Shown: in pieces, positions 12,101 to 20,318 of the stretch | Layout: every line of letters starts with the position of its first letter | How positions within the stretch are numbered: position 1 is the first letter of the stretch | Virus record (IMG/VR): IMGVR_UViG_3300034418_010231 | Span: 1-23,274 of that record | Source: a virus | DNA: 23,274 bases | Strand: one strand, 5' to 3' | The notes under the pieces: generated by a model | Told to the model about the DNA's origin: nothing | Database searches by the model: none | What the model saw: only the letters and a program-made list of their open reading frames with translations | Made by a program: the position numbers and the translations under genes

Positions 12101-15100
12101 TAGTTACCATTATAGACACTATTTTTAAACAGTATCTCAGAATTATTTTTAACATCAGTATCAGATGTGCTGATATAACCAGATTTCTCTAGTGAATAAT
12201 ACAGTTTGGTTGGTAAATTTTCGCTATAGTCTAATGTTACTGTAGCATTAGTGGAAACTCCTACTGTCCCCACCCCACTTACACTGAATGTAGTGGTAGA
12301 TCCTGTTGAGACTAATTCATTATAGAAGTTTCTATCTTCAAATATTTTAAAATTATATCCACTCAGAGAAGAATGCGATACATCAAATACTAAATTATTA
12401 TTTCTAACTGTTGGGATTTGTGGATTGATTAATGAAAGTTCTTGTTGAGAACCTCCAGAAGAAGCAATGCTAACCAGTGTTGGTGGAGCACTATTAACAT
12501 CAATCAGCGTTTCTCCCAATTGAATGAGATTATCATTTATTCTGTAGACATAATATGATCCAGTGGAAAGTCCGCTAGCAGATTCTCCAGTAGCACTATA
12601 GAAAACTTTATCTCCAGTTTTTAATCCATGATTACCAAGACTCAATCTATCATTATTAACTTGGACTGAAGAAGATGTAAATCCAATTGGATTGATTAAA
12701 AGTTTATTGTTTGTTGAATTATATTTGACAACAACAGGATCTGTAGTATTAATTCCTGCAGACTGACTTGGATTTACTGTAAGTGTTATAGTATCGTTAG
12801 CAGTTAATAAATGAGATTCTGATACTGTTAATGTGGATACGATTTTTTCAACTTTTGCTGTTACCTGAGTATAATTCGACTCTAATGCATATTGATAATC
12901 GGTATCATCACCATTAGCAGTGAAAGATCTAAAATACAATCCACCAGTATTTGTAGTCAATCCAACTTGAGTTGTTAACCCAATGTAATCCTTAGACTTA
13001 TTAATTACATAAAGTGTCTGTGAATTTCCTGATGGAATATTAAAAGTGCCACTAGTTTCTGTATTTGATGCAGAAACACTGTTAGAACCAGATACCTTTG
13101 AGAATACTACTGGTTGAGAGGTCTTGAATGGATGGTTTGGTAAATATATGCTTTGAATTGGTACTGATACATTCTTAGTAAGGTCACCAATGGTATAACT
13201 CTTAGATACTGAAGTACCAGTTGTTGTGCCTATCGCAATGGATTCTGACGCATTGAAATAAACCTTATCATTCAATCTAGAATTAAAATATGGTGTCTTG
13301 ACCGAAGCAGTCAATTTTCCAGTTAATACTGCCGCTTCCGTTGATGCTGTGTGAGCAGTACCAGTTACCCCTCTTAAAGCTCTAACAACTTTATTTTCTG
13401 GGAATATATTGATAACAGAGAGTCTCTCAGTTCCAATCGCAACAGTAGATCCTATAGAAAGAGATACTGGTATTTTTGAAACATATATGTCAGTTACCAC
13501 TCCAGAAGTTGCGTTAGTGGGAACTTGTTTAATAAGATATGTTTTTTCTGTTGTAACTCCAACCAAATGTGATTTTGTAAGACCTGAGATGAATGTTGAT
13601 AAACCAGATACAACAACACTATCTCCATCTACAATCGTATTAATTTTATCAATATGGAAAGATACGGTATTTGAATCTTCCCAAATAATTTTTGCATCCG
13701 TATAAGTGTCTATTGATGTTGCAAGGTCTGTAATTGATTTTCCAACTATACTCTTAACATCAGCACTCAATCCACCTCCAAATGTATCGGTATTATCAAA
13801 TGATGCAATGTCTCCAACCGCATAACCACTTCCAGGCAAGTTTACATATAAATTATCAACACTGCCTTTTGTTATGGAATCAATATTAGCACTTTGAACT
13901 AAAACTTCATTTGACTCATAAATGAAGTCATTGTCAGCATATCTATCACCAACTTTGTATGGGAAAGTATTCCTAATCAACTCTGAGTTATTAAAGTCAA
14001 AGTCTTGGTCTACTGTCTGTAAAACTGGAAGAGATCTATATGTGTTTCCTATGAAGTATGGGAATACTGACTTATATGTTGATGATGAAATAGATGCAAA
14101 GTATGCATAGATTCCATTTGGAAATTCTGGTGTTTTACAGAATCTTCCATTGTATTGGTCAAGGTCTCCCGAGTTTGTATACTTATAGTCTTCAACAAAG
14201 AAACCAGAAGAGAAACTAGATGGTCTATCTGTGATGTCTGATGTTGACAGAGAATAACCAGAACTTAATATTTTGATTGCTGAGTCGGAGTCTGTCGAAT
14301 CGGAATATCCATAGCATCCATAGATTGGATTTCCATCATAAGCCCAACCAATGATTGGAGAATGTCCTGATCCCGTATCATAAAGTTGGTTACCAATAGA
14401 TGTAGTATATCCAACTAAACCGTATTCAATTCCTTGCAGATTAACTGGATTAATTGATAAAATTTCATCACCATATTTTACCTGATTATTAACCGTCAAA
14501 GACCTTACAGAAGCTTCTGCAAAAGCACCTTTACCCATTGGGATTGCAGTTACAATCGTATTGGAATCATATCCAACTCCAGGATTTATGATAACTACCT
14601 CAGTTATCTTACCTGCAGATACAACCGCTCTTAACTTAGCACCAATTCCAATACCAGATACTGTCAGTAATGGTGCTGAAGTATACTCACTTCCGGCATT
14701 GGTTACCTGCACACTTACAATTTTTCCGCCAGAAACAATTGGTTTTATTTCAGCATCCTTTCCAGTCTTGATAGTTAGTGATGGTCTCTTGTGGAAATTA
14801 AGTACTTCCGACCCATATCCAGTTCCATTCTCATAAAGGTATAAGTTTGTGATTTCTCCAACAACAATAGGAGTTGCTGTTATAATTCCTGATGGTCCAT
14901 CATATTCTGCACTAATATTCAATTGAATGTCTTCATAACTAAAATTATGATATCCAGATCCTACTGACAAGAGATTTACATAATTTCCTCTCTCATAGTT
15001 TGTCTTGATGGTTGCTCCGACACCAGCATTCGCAAGTCTGAATTTATCATCATTTTGCTTTATAATGTAGTAACTAACTGATGTGGAAAGACCAGAAATT

Positions 15101-18033
15101 GCAGTTCCTGTGGTGGTATAATTTACAATATCGCCATCAGAGAATCCATGATTTTCAAATGTAATATTATCTTCAGAAATAGATACATTTGACGGTTTAA
15201 CTATGAGTTTCTTATTCTCATATCCACTTCCTGGATTGATAACCTTAATAGACCTTAAAGTATTTCTTCCTTCGAAAGTTCTGAATTTGTGAATTCCTTG
15301 CGTATTTGATGTAGTAAATCCAACAGTATTGATTCCACTACTGTAGTCAGATTGGGATTCGTAAAGTTTAATGGTTGTGCCATTAACAACTTGTGCATAA
15401 TAAACTGAGCCACTACTTAATGTAGTTCCTAAATCTGCATTACTTCCACCAAAAGATCCTACACCAACTGCACTATTTCCATTTCTGTTGTAAATAATTG
15501 CATCTCCACTGGAGAGATTATGTGAAGTTGTAAATGTGAGTGTATCTGCTGTAATATCAATTCCACCACCACTAGTAGAAACTCTTGAATCAAACTCAAT
15601 TTCACGATATCTTTTTTCCAAAACTGGTTGTAAAATAGCTCCAGTTCCATTTCCTCCTGTGAGAGTAACTGAAGTAATTCTCTTAATATCAAAATCTTGC
15701 TTATCTACGATAACTTCTTGTAAATGACCCTTAAGAGCAGGTCTTACCAAAGCAGTAGTTCCACTGCTTGGTGCTGATATTGTTATCTCAGGTGGATTGA
15801 TAACATCATATCCACTTCCTCCATTGTATAAAGAAATGGAATCCAATGGACCATAATAGATTTTGTCTTCTGATTTATAGTTAATTAATTCAACACCATT
15901 AACAAGGATTCCAGTAGAACCTGGAATTGTTTGTGTGTCATTTCCAACTTTTATGTTTCCATGATTTGGAAACTTTTTAAGTATTTTTTGTGGACTGATT
16001 ACTCCATCCTTTTGAGATGATAATGTAAAATTATGTGCTCCACTTGCTGTAGCAAAAGTAAATTCAATTGGATTATCACTAACAATCAGTGATCTTGACA
16101 GATATAATTTTATTTGGTTTGTTGATGTTAAAACTTTTACATAATAATACCCTTCAGATAATCCAGATAATGCAGTTCCTTCTGGCTTATAATAGACTTC
16201 ATCTCCAGTTATAAATGGGACACTGGAAGTGAAAGAAATAATAGAATACTTCTCAGTCTCACTATTATATCCTTTTATATTTGCTGAAGAAGCTGCTGAG
16301 ATAGTTGCCTTCTTAATCGTTTTTGTTATATCGTAAGATGGCAGTGAATTTGACGCAACATAAAAATATTCATCATTCTCATTATAGAGACTCTGAATAT
16401 TTGATGTTAGGGTATTATTTCCATAAATGATTGGTGTACCAGAACTTGTTGCAGTCTCCAGTTTTCTTCTAATGGAGTAATCTAAAGTAGAGTCAGCAGT
16501 AAATCCTACCAGATTATTCAGTGTAATCTGATTACCAGATACTGATGCTACAACAGCGTTGGAATGAGCAACATTTTCTGTAGATCCTAATAAAATATCT
16601 ACAACATCACCTACTCTAAGACTAGACTTGTCTACTTCAGATTTCAATACAAAATTAGATCCACTAATACTATCAACTTGATATCTGGAACTTGTATTAT
16701 AAATCCAAGAATTTGCAAAGAGTTGCTTATAAGTTTTATCTAACTCTGGGTTTGCAATTTTTTCACCAACATTTTTTACATATACCTTCTGCCCTTCTGT
16801 CGAAAGTTTGATATCACTAATTGTTTCAAACTTGGACAAAACTCCAGTTAAACGAATTTCAACTTTCTTTGTAATATCTCCATCTTCATATCCATAGAAT
16901 ACTTCATCAGTCGTGATATCATCTTTGGTTGAAATGGCACTATCAACACCACTACAACCTAAAAATTCATTTACTGTTTTAGATGTGTAGGTAATTGTAT
17001 TATTACCAGAAATCAGTGTGCCAGCAGCAGGGAAACCAATTGTAGAATCAACTATGATGGTCGATGCCCCAGCAGAAACTGGATTAATGACTTTTGTTTT
17101 TGGTTGAATTTCGAAAGTGCCTTCGATTAAATCTCTATCATCATATCCAATAAAAAGACCAATCTTGAAGTATGTGCTTATTCCAGATCTTGTAAAAATC
17201 TCTACTTCAGACACAGATGCTTGAGTTGCTGAATCTGAAGATTTTTTAATTGTTTGTCCTACTAATTTATTTGGATCGCCAGAAACTCTTTCAGCTACTA
17301 CAATTTCTCTTCTTACATATTGTGCAGAAGAGGGTTTTACTAAACGATCTTCTAAATCATATACCTTTGGAGTTACTCCATAAAGTACTCTGAAGAGAAT
17401 CTTGAAAGATTCTTCTGTGCCTTTTGATTCATAAAGAGATCTTGCCTCTTTGATGAAGTTGTTTACATCCAAATTGGATACAAAGTCAACATCTTCAAGA
17501 CCAGGAGTAAAGGTATACTTGAGTTTCTTGTAGAATTCTTTCAGAAACTCAGAGCTCAGATTCTTTACAGTAGCGCCAGATGTGTGTGCTGCCTGCTCAG
17601 TTTCTTTGAAAACTAATTCTTCTGGATTTAATTCTGAACGATAAGAAGTAATTCCACTAAATCCTCTTACACAACCAGTAAAAGTATTTGTGGTGATACC
17701 AGTGTAGGTAAAAATTTCATCATCAATCTGGAAAAGACCATACTGAGCAGGGAATCCTTTGGTAGAACCTACCTGTACAGTGTCTACGGACGAAGAAATA
17801 TTAGAAGACAGAGTGGTAGTGCCACTGATAACCTCTGGAGTGAGATTATCAATCTTCAGATATTGGTCTAAGTTATTAGCAAGGTCTGCTGGAGCACCTT
17901 GATATTCCTGAGATATGTAATATTGCTTTAGAAAATCTACTGCCTTAGGACTTTCGGAACGTAAAAACTCTGGTAATTGGTTCTCAATAATTTGCTGAAC
18001 TTTTACCCTCGTCTCAAATCCAGTTTTTATCAT
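6169..18033 (-). CDS. 7: Giant baseplate wedge protein, gp7-like N-terminus with very long repeat-rich extension
   Basis: This unbroken 3,954-residue frame sits exactly where T4 has gene 7, between gene 6 and gene 8. Residues about 200-300 resemble the C-terminal third of T4 gp7: SLYESKGTEESFKILFRVLYG aligns with T4 YDFYSTKGIEASYKFLFKVLYN, and KLVGQTIKK with T4 DLVGQTIYT. T4 gp7 has 1,032 residues, so here a gp7 core of about 300 residues is followed by some 3,600 more. The extension is glycine-, serine- and threonine-rich and modular. It carries at least 13 GxGY-type units, about six units of the pattern HGxxTGDxVxYxxxG, three IxGVxQxP units, four RG..H..G units, and a YHYH-like domain at about 1218-1335. 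The C-terminus holds a WGRLSGF motif and IQRRGYGLRDTGSLRKDLG. The start follows a GAGG ribosome site by 7 bases and the gp6 stop by one base. I saw no signal peptide or membrane segment. The extension may form a baseplate spoke or a host-contact surface; that is inference. Confidence 0.8.
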   Translation of the reverse strand: MIKTGFETRVKVQQIIENQLPEFLRSESPKAVDFLKQYYISQEYQGAPADLANNLDQYLKIDNLTPEVISGTTTLSSNISSSVDTVQVGSTKGFPAQYGLFQIDDEIFTYTGITTNTFTGCVRGFSGITSYRSELNPEELVFKETEQAAHTSGATVKNLSSEFLKEFYKKLKYTFTPGLEDVDFVSNLDVNNFIKEARSLYESKGTEESFKILFRVLYGVTPKVYDLEDRLVKPSSAQYVRREIVVAERVSGDPNKLVGQTIKKSSDSATQASVSEVEIFTRSGISTYFKIGLFIGYDDRDLIEGTFEIQPKTKVINPVSAGASTIIVDSTIGFPAAGTLISGNNTITYTSKTVNEFLGCSGVDSAISTKDDITTDEVFYGYEDGDITKKVEIRLTGVLSKFETISDIKLSTEGQKVYVKNVGEKIANPELDKTYKQLFANSWIYNTSSRYQVDSISGSNFVLKSEVDKSSLRVGDVVDILLGSTENVAHSNAVVASVSGNQITLNNLVGFTADSTLDYSIRRKLETATSSGTPIIYGNNTLTSNIQSLYNENDEYFYVASNSLPSYDITKTIKKATISAASSANIKGYNSETEKYSIISFTSSVPFITGDEVYYKPEGTALSGLSEGYYYVKVLTSTNQIKLYLSRSLIVSDNPIEFTFATASGAHNFTLSSQKDGVISPQKILKKFPNHGNIKVGNDTQTIPGSTGILVNGVELINYKSEDKIYYGPLDSISLYNGGSGYDVINPPEITISAPSSGTTALVRPALKGHLQEVIVDKQDFDIKRITSVTLTGGNGTGAILQPVLEKRYREIEFDSRVSTSGGGIDITADTLTFTTSHNLSSGDAIIYNRNGNSAVGVGSFGGSNADLGTTLSSGSVYYAQVVNGTTIKLYESQSDYSSGINTVGFTTSNTQGIHKFRTFEGRNTLRSIKVINPGSGYENKKLIVKPSNVSISEDNITFENHGFSDGDIVNYTTTGTAISGLSTSVSYYIIKQNDDKFRLANAGVGATIKTNYERGNYVNLLSVGSGYHNFSYEDIQLNISAEYDGPSGIITATPIVVGEITNLYLYENGTGYGSEVLNFHKRPSLTIKTGKDAEIKPIVSGGKIVSVQVTNAGSEYTSAPLLTVSGIGIGAKLRAVVSAGKITEVVIINPGVGYDSNTIVTAIPMGKGAFAEASVRSLTVNNQVKYGDEILSINPVNLQGIEYGLVGYTTSIGNQLYDTGSGHSPIIGWAYDGNPIYGCYGYSDSTDSDSAIKILSSGYSLSTSDITDRPSSFSSGFFVEDYKYTNSGDLDQYNGRFCKTPEFPNGIYAYFASISSSTYKSVFPYFIGNTYRSLPVLQTVDQDFDFNNSELIRNTFPYKVGDRYADNDFIYESNEVLVQSANIDSITKGSVDNLYVNLPGSGYAVGDIASFDNTDTFGGGLSADVKSIVGKSITDLATSIDTYTDAKIIWEDSNTVSFHIDKINTIVDGDSVVVSGLSTFISGLTKSHLVGVTTEKTYLIKQVPTNATSGVVTDIYVSKIPVSLSIGSTVAIGTERLSVINIFPENKVVRALRGVTGTAHTASTEAAVLTGKLTASVKTPYFNSRLNDKVYFNASESIAIGTTTGTSVSKSYTIGDLTKNVSVPIQSIYLPNHPFKTSQPVVFSKVSGSNSVSASNTETSGTFNIPSGNSQTLYVINKSKDYIGLTTQVGLTTNTGGLYFRSFTANGDDTDYQYALESNYTQVTAKVEKIVSTLTVSESHLLTANDTITLTVNPSQSAGINTTDPVVVKYNSTNNKLLINPIGFTSSSVQVNNDRLSLGNHGLKTGDKVFYSATGESASGLSTGSYYVYRINDNLIQLGETLIDVNSAPPTLVSIASSGGSQQELSLINPQIPTVRNNNLVFDVSHSSLSGYNFKIFEDRNFYNELVSTGSTTTFSVSGVGTVGVSTNATVTLDYSENLPTKLYYSLEKSGYISTSDTDVKNNSEILFKNSVYNGNYSVSGLGTNTFKISLDSKPESLNYTQTNTDILKYTTTSLTARGGVDSMRITSKGTNYKELPKFVSIASTTGRGVDIIPQSTNIGRIKEITIEDQGFDFSADKTLSPEAFVSPIVNLVNRNTITGVSIVSGGSNYTSAPDLIIVNPITYQTYSNGILDAKLTGSSISKVDIIETPRGLSDSVNKVFAVNNSNGIGIKSCVSSTSGIITCILRTPIAGFSTDAFTVGERVFLENIVKFGSDGEGFNSENHQYNFFPVIGYTNSNPAQVVVDISDYTTNAGIAVTEQGGYASIIKKSNYPVFSVAQETLTFIVGEKLLTLDGSIYVERDLIVTENLSDSVKVYGSYELSDAEVILGKDSGTIATIESITNNRAFFRVNYSLKKDIGWSNDIGKLNEDYQVIADNDYYQNLSYSVSSPIEYTDLINPVNRLLHTSGLKNFADTEVLSESLVSIGKTNLSSSIALIDIIGEKRVDTINSYDFALDIDTLSQTKSKFVKLQNKKLSSYIKCLSNRVISIDDIKSLFSSGQGDTELYADVDDYDINSGYNRFLVQIVNPNSSERQTTEIITLPSVSGDIITVEKGSVYNRNTEIGELTGFISDVDNNLSLRFIPTEKYNSDYDIKILKNNFSSNIAGIGTQTVGFVNLTGSNVSVASATTSTIFNASTSNIKSLFVNAEVKNTTTNQINYVEMYIDHNGTDTNFSEYFFDNDSSSEISDGYIGTFTASISSGIISLKYENTESDSVFVKSKVVGFGTTASGIGTYRFKSSGQPDGSEKTARLQTNFISSSGVSTIFTLSSSDVTSVKSIARVGYGNTSSLHQILVVNDGTDSYVTQYPFLSNNSVTGIGTFGAEISGSNLLVKFYPDASITDTLLIQTYSEVIQTESDLINIPEVLTYGSITETLDISAYNGRNGNRVNRLDFDMKHEGNPIFEKTFNPSDTDVLNASTGVFKIKDHYFNTGEKLLYSSASSFTGSSASDIQVSGASSLPNEVYAIRVNNDEFKLATSESNANSGVAVTFSSAGSGNAHKLEMNKKMEKSIVTIDGVVQSPIAFTSLNYTLTDNGGSIGAAATYFSISGISSILPGDLLRIDDEYVKVDSVGLGTTSVGPITGTGSFNLIKSNRGFVGSSATTHNDGATARVYIGSFNIVGSKIFFTEPPRGNSTDAVDASNIPTPRSSFGGRVYLRQDYSTNQIYDNISKSFTGIGQTYTLTVGGANTTGIETGSGVLFINNIFQTPTTENNVGNNYSFSENVGVSSVIFTGITTSGGILISDYDVNQNQLPRGGIIVSLGSTPGLGYAPLVGASVTAVVGAGGSIVSVGLGSTDIVGSGYNGIVSIGISVYESGHVGDVASITASVGAGGTLTFNVGSGGTGYSSPAIFVSEPSYEDLEVVGVSRVGLGATTDTGTGLLVSLDVSASSRTGIGSTLFEVSSFKISRPGYGFRVGDVFTPVGLVTDRNVPSAVEQFEITVLDTFSDSFSSWQFGELDFIDPIDTLINGSRVRFPLYYNGNLLSFEIDTDDDISSQIDMNYVLLIFINGVIQEPGVSYTFEGGTTFSFTTPPQIGDNVDIFFYRGTRNTDSLTVQVNETIKPGDSIQIQKNVNIDNTVAQDLRYISNIVASDTLETDIYTGLGIDETNYKPFDWTKQKVDFNIGGETIYKSRDSIEAQIYPTARIIGDLSTSDTEIFVDDAQFFNYEENESSIVISDVNALIVTGNDPVAAAITAVVSAAGTISSLSIGDGGSGYTGSSVTLSIAAPKSIGVGVGTTATATASITSGIITAVSITNPGFGYTTSNPPIVLAPTSNVSYENIIEIDTVQGFSGIITGISTTTGTSGNPLAIQFFLNSTSFTGLSTGYPIYIFDTTVGSGVTSIDTSDSAVVGIGTSFANNIYTIHTLNTPGGSNANIIVNVDSGTNTTGLSTTGSTANPVGRFSWGRLSGFTRASSPISIGVTGLTVDSGLTTFPTIQRRGYGLRDTGSLRKDLG
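6700..6925 (-). repeat. Pair of GxGY protein repeats near the C-terminus of the giant protein
   Basis: Two units, GDGGSGYTGSSVTLSIAAP and TNPGFGYTTSNPPIVLAP, lie about 44 residues apart (about 3706-3778). They are separated by an alanine/threonine-rich strand and ITSGIITAVSI. The arrangement repeats that of the cluster near residue 1110 and the pair in gp8 (about 228-276). Confidence 0.7.
14029..14382 (-). other. YHYH-like domain inside the giant gp7-like protein, key histidines replaced
   Basis: Residues about 1218-1335 read in order H1224-SPIIGWAYDGNPIYG, then LDQYNGR (1291-1297), Y-A-Y-F (1309-1312) and FPYF (1324-1327). This is the layout of the YHYH domain family, which has a GxAYDGxPIYG segment, an LDxxNG segment, the YHYH signature and an FPY segment. 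Both histidines of the signature are replaced here (YAYF). The fold may be kept while any histidine-dependent role is lost. Confidence 0.6.
14540..14850 (-). repeat. Cluster of three GxGY protein repeats in the giant gp7-like protein
   Basis: Three consecutive units occur at residues about 1062-1165: YENGTGYGSEVLNF, TNAGSEYTSAPLLTVSG and INPGVGYDSNTIVTAIP. They are joined by lysine/valine-rich strands that end in I-x-x-V-x-V or similar. The spacing is about 35-45 residues. Comparable single or paired units lie at about residues 735, 935, 1400, 2030, 2105, 3265-3305, 3340 and 3405. Confidence 0.7.
17134..18033 (-). other. gp7-like core domain (residues about 1-300 of the giant protein)
   Basis: The helical opening (VQQIIENQLPEFLR) corresponds to the region of T4 gp7 just before its C-terminal domain. 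An ESKGTEESFKILF segment near residue 205 and VGQTIKK near residue 260 complete the resemblance. A 'GFPxxxxxxxIDDEIFTYTG' unit with a following RG..H..G motif (residues about 85-155) is inserted within the core and has no T4 counterpart that I can recall. Confidence 0.65.
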
Positions 18034-18034
18034 C

Positions 18035-19915
18035 TTATACCCTCTTTAGTTCTCCGTTTAAGTAGCTAGAAGTCGTCTTATATCCGACACCGGATATCTG
18101 TTCGCCAGAAGTAATAGTATCCTTAATCATATTTATCTTGCTATCGGCAACTGAGAAGCTAAGATAAAGGTCCTTGAGACCAATGACATCATTAGACTCT
18201 GGGTATGCCTGAATCTCAATAATATTATTTTCTTTCACTGTAGATGTAATATTCAAGGTGTTGAGATTAATCTCACCTGTTGTGTAATTAACAGTACCTG
18301 CAGACTTAACTTCAATAATATTTTTTCCAGCAGAAGTAGATTCTTTCACAATTGATATGACACCAGTGCCATTTGTTCCTGGCGTATCTGTTAGATAGAA
18401 AGTTCCAGTTCTTCCTGCCAAAGTAAATCCAGTGCTCTTGATATTAAATCCTTCTGGACTGTAATGGAAAGTATTACCAAAGCATAACTCATACTGAGCA
18501 GACTGATTAATCAGTGCTTTGAGGTTTCTTCTAATGATAACTCTAGTAATATTGGATGTGATAGCATTATCTGCATTATCAATCGTTTGACACAACTTAC
18601 TATACTTAAATCTGCCGCCAAACTTATTGATATTTGATGTGCTGAAAGTATTCAGAATGCTTGTAATGGATGTTTTAAGACTGTTTACATTTGTGACCTG
18701 AGAGGGATTGTAGTAAACAGCAGAGTCAATCTCAACATAAAGAACCTTAAGGTCAATAATCTGTTGATTGATACCAGATAATGAATAATTCTTCAGTTTA
18801 CTGAGAATCGTTTGCTTGTCAAAATCAGAAACATAATCACCATTCTTTGGTTTGATGCTGATGATTACATTACCATATTGTGGTGGGTCTAATTCTTCAC
18901 CACCGACAACAGCAACTGATTCTGTGTTGGGATAGATGGATTGAATAATCGCTTCGTAATCGCGTGCTGTAACCGCCCTGTACTGTGATGAATAGATTCT
19001 TGGGGCAAAGTATTTGATTGAGTCAATACTCTCAATGTCGCCGCCGTTAGATGCCCTAGAAACGGTAGTAACCGTAACCGTATTTGTAGGAACTACAACA
19101 TTATTCAGAGAGTCTACAACTCTTCCAGAGAATGCAAAACTAGAAGCACCATTACCATCCTTACCATCAGTAATGATATAGGATACAGTAACAACAGCAC
19201 CATTCTCTAGTTTCTTACCAAAGTATCCATCTCCAAAGAGAATCTCATACTTTTCGTCTTGTACTTCTTGCAGTAAGAAGATTTCTGATGTTGAATCAAT
19301 ATTTAAAATATTATTGACTAACGAATATTCCCTACCTTCTCCAGTATCTGCTATACCTTTGACTTTAACGACAATGGTAGAAGAGTCAATAAAGGAATTA
19401 TTCAGAATAAATCTCTGATCCAGAGATCCATCAACTGTAAATACATTCTTGACATAAGTTCCTTGTAAGACATCGATACCAGTAAAGGATGCTGTGCCAG
19501 AATTTACTGTTGTTGTGATGTCTTCGGGAATTGAAAAGATATAACTTGTCTCATTCGTCTGTCCTACGCACACCAGACCCGCCTGTAAGGTCAATGTAGG
19601 AGTGTCACTACTGGTTGTGACCGAGAAACTTACATTTGCCTTAGCGGCGCTTCTAGAGCGAGGCACATAACCGATGTTTCTTGCCAATGATACGACATTT
19701 TCCCTCAATGTTGCCGAATCCAAGAAGGATTCATTGACAATCATGTTGGAATTGAATGCCGTAATGTAGGTATTATAGGCAAGAGTGTCAATTAGAACAG
19801 AAAAATTGGACCCTTCGAAGTCAAAATCCGTAAAATTGGAATTTGCACGAAGATAATCCTTAATTTGTGCTCTTATTTGGTCAAAATCTAGGTTTGTAAA
19901 CTTAGTAAAAGGCAT
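18035..19915 (-). CDS. 6: Baseplate wedge subunit gp6
   Basis: This 626-residue protein is close in length to T4 gp6 (660), the wedge protein that dimerises to build the inner ring of the baseplate. The segment FTDFDFEGSNFSVLIDTLAYNT (residues about 27-48) matches T4 FLDYDFEGSRLNVLCDLLAYNT, and the following NESFLDSATLRENVVSLARNIGYVPRSRSAAK matches the T4 pattern ESFMRTANLRSSVVQAAQDNGYLPTSKSAA. A later stretch with TARDYEAIIQSIYPN (about 318-332) and ELDPPQYGNVIISIKP (about 340-355) is typical of the gp6/gpJ baseplate family. AAGG precedes the ATG by about 4-5 bases, and the start lies one base after the gp25 stop. Its own stop is one base from the next start, so these three genes should be translated together. 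Confidence 0.94.
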   Translation of the reverse strand: MPFTKFTNLDFDQIRAQIKDYLRANSNFTDFDFEGSNFSVLIDTLAYNTYITAFNSNMIVNESFLDSATLRENVVSLARNIGYVPRSRSAAKANVSFSVTTSSDTPTLTLQAGLVCVGQTNETSYIFSIPEDITTTVNSGTASFTGIDVLQGTYVKNVFTVDGSLDQRFILNNSFIDSSTIVVKVKGIADTGEGREYSLVNNILNIDSTSEIFLLQEVQDEKYEILFGDGYFGKKLENGAVVTVSYIITDGKDGNGASSFAFSGRVVDSLNNVVVPTNTVTVTTVSRASNGGDIESIDSIKYFAPRIYSSQYRAVTARDYEAIIQSIYPNTESVAVVGGEELDPPQYGNVIISIKPKNGDYVSDFDKQTILSKLKNYSLSGINQQIIDLKVLYVEIDSAVYYNPSQVTNVNSLKTSITSILNTFSTSNINKFGGRFKYSKLCQTIDNADNAITSNITRVIIRRNLKALINQSAQYELCFGNTFHYSPEGFNIKSTGFTLAGRTGTFYLTDTPGTNGTGVISIVKESTSAGKNIIEVKSAGTVNYTTGEINLNTLNITSTVKENNIIEIQAYPESNDVIGLKDLYLSFSVADSKINMIKDTITSGEQISGVGYKTTSSYLNGELKRV

Positions 19916-19916
19916 A

Positions 19917-20318
19917 TTACCTTGTCGCCTCTAGGATGAATGTAAAATCTTGAGTCGGAAAGTCTTGACCGATGATATCAAAGATGATATTACACTCAAA
20001 AGTGTTGTCATCAGGCTGTGGATTCACCTGAACTTCTACATTTGTCACTCTTGGCTCAAAATTCTCAATCGTTGTGAGAATTTGTTGCTGAATTACGGTC
20101 GCCGTGCCGTAATCAACGAAGTCAAAGAGACTTGATCTCACATCTGACCCCAAGAGAGGTTGAAAAAACCTCTCTGTAGGGATAGTTTCGACTAAATTTC
20201 TTACAGAACGACGTATTGCATTCTCATTTTTCAAAATCGGAAGGTCTTTTGTCACCGGATGGGGGTCAAAAGACAGACTAATGTCCTTAAATGCTCTTGA
20301 TATCCGCGTGACTGCCAT
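19917..20318 (-). CDS. 25: Baseplate wedge subunit gp25
   Basis: The product has 133 residues, nearly the length of T4 gp25 (132), a small GPW/gp25-fold protein that joins the baseplate wedge to the tail sheath. ERFFQPLLGSDV (residues 49-60) and the family's EPR motif (ENFEPRV, EPR at 88-90) are both present. The following alternating strands (VTNVEVQVNP, FECNIIFDI) fit the fold. The ATG at 20318 lies about 24 bases downstream of a TATAAATA late promoter. There is no clear Shine-Dalgarno sequence before it. It is the first gene of the gp25-gp6-gp7 transcription unit. Confidence 0.95.
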   Translation of the reverse strand: MAVTRISRAFKDISLSFDPHPVTKDLPILKNENAIRRSVRNLVETIPTERFFQPLLGSDVRSSLFDFVDYGTATVIQQQILTTIENFEPRVTNVEVQVNPQPDDNTFECNIIFDIIGQDFPTQDFTFILEATR

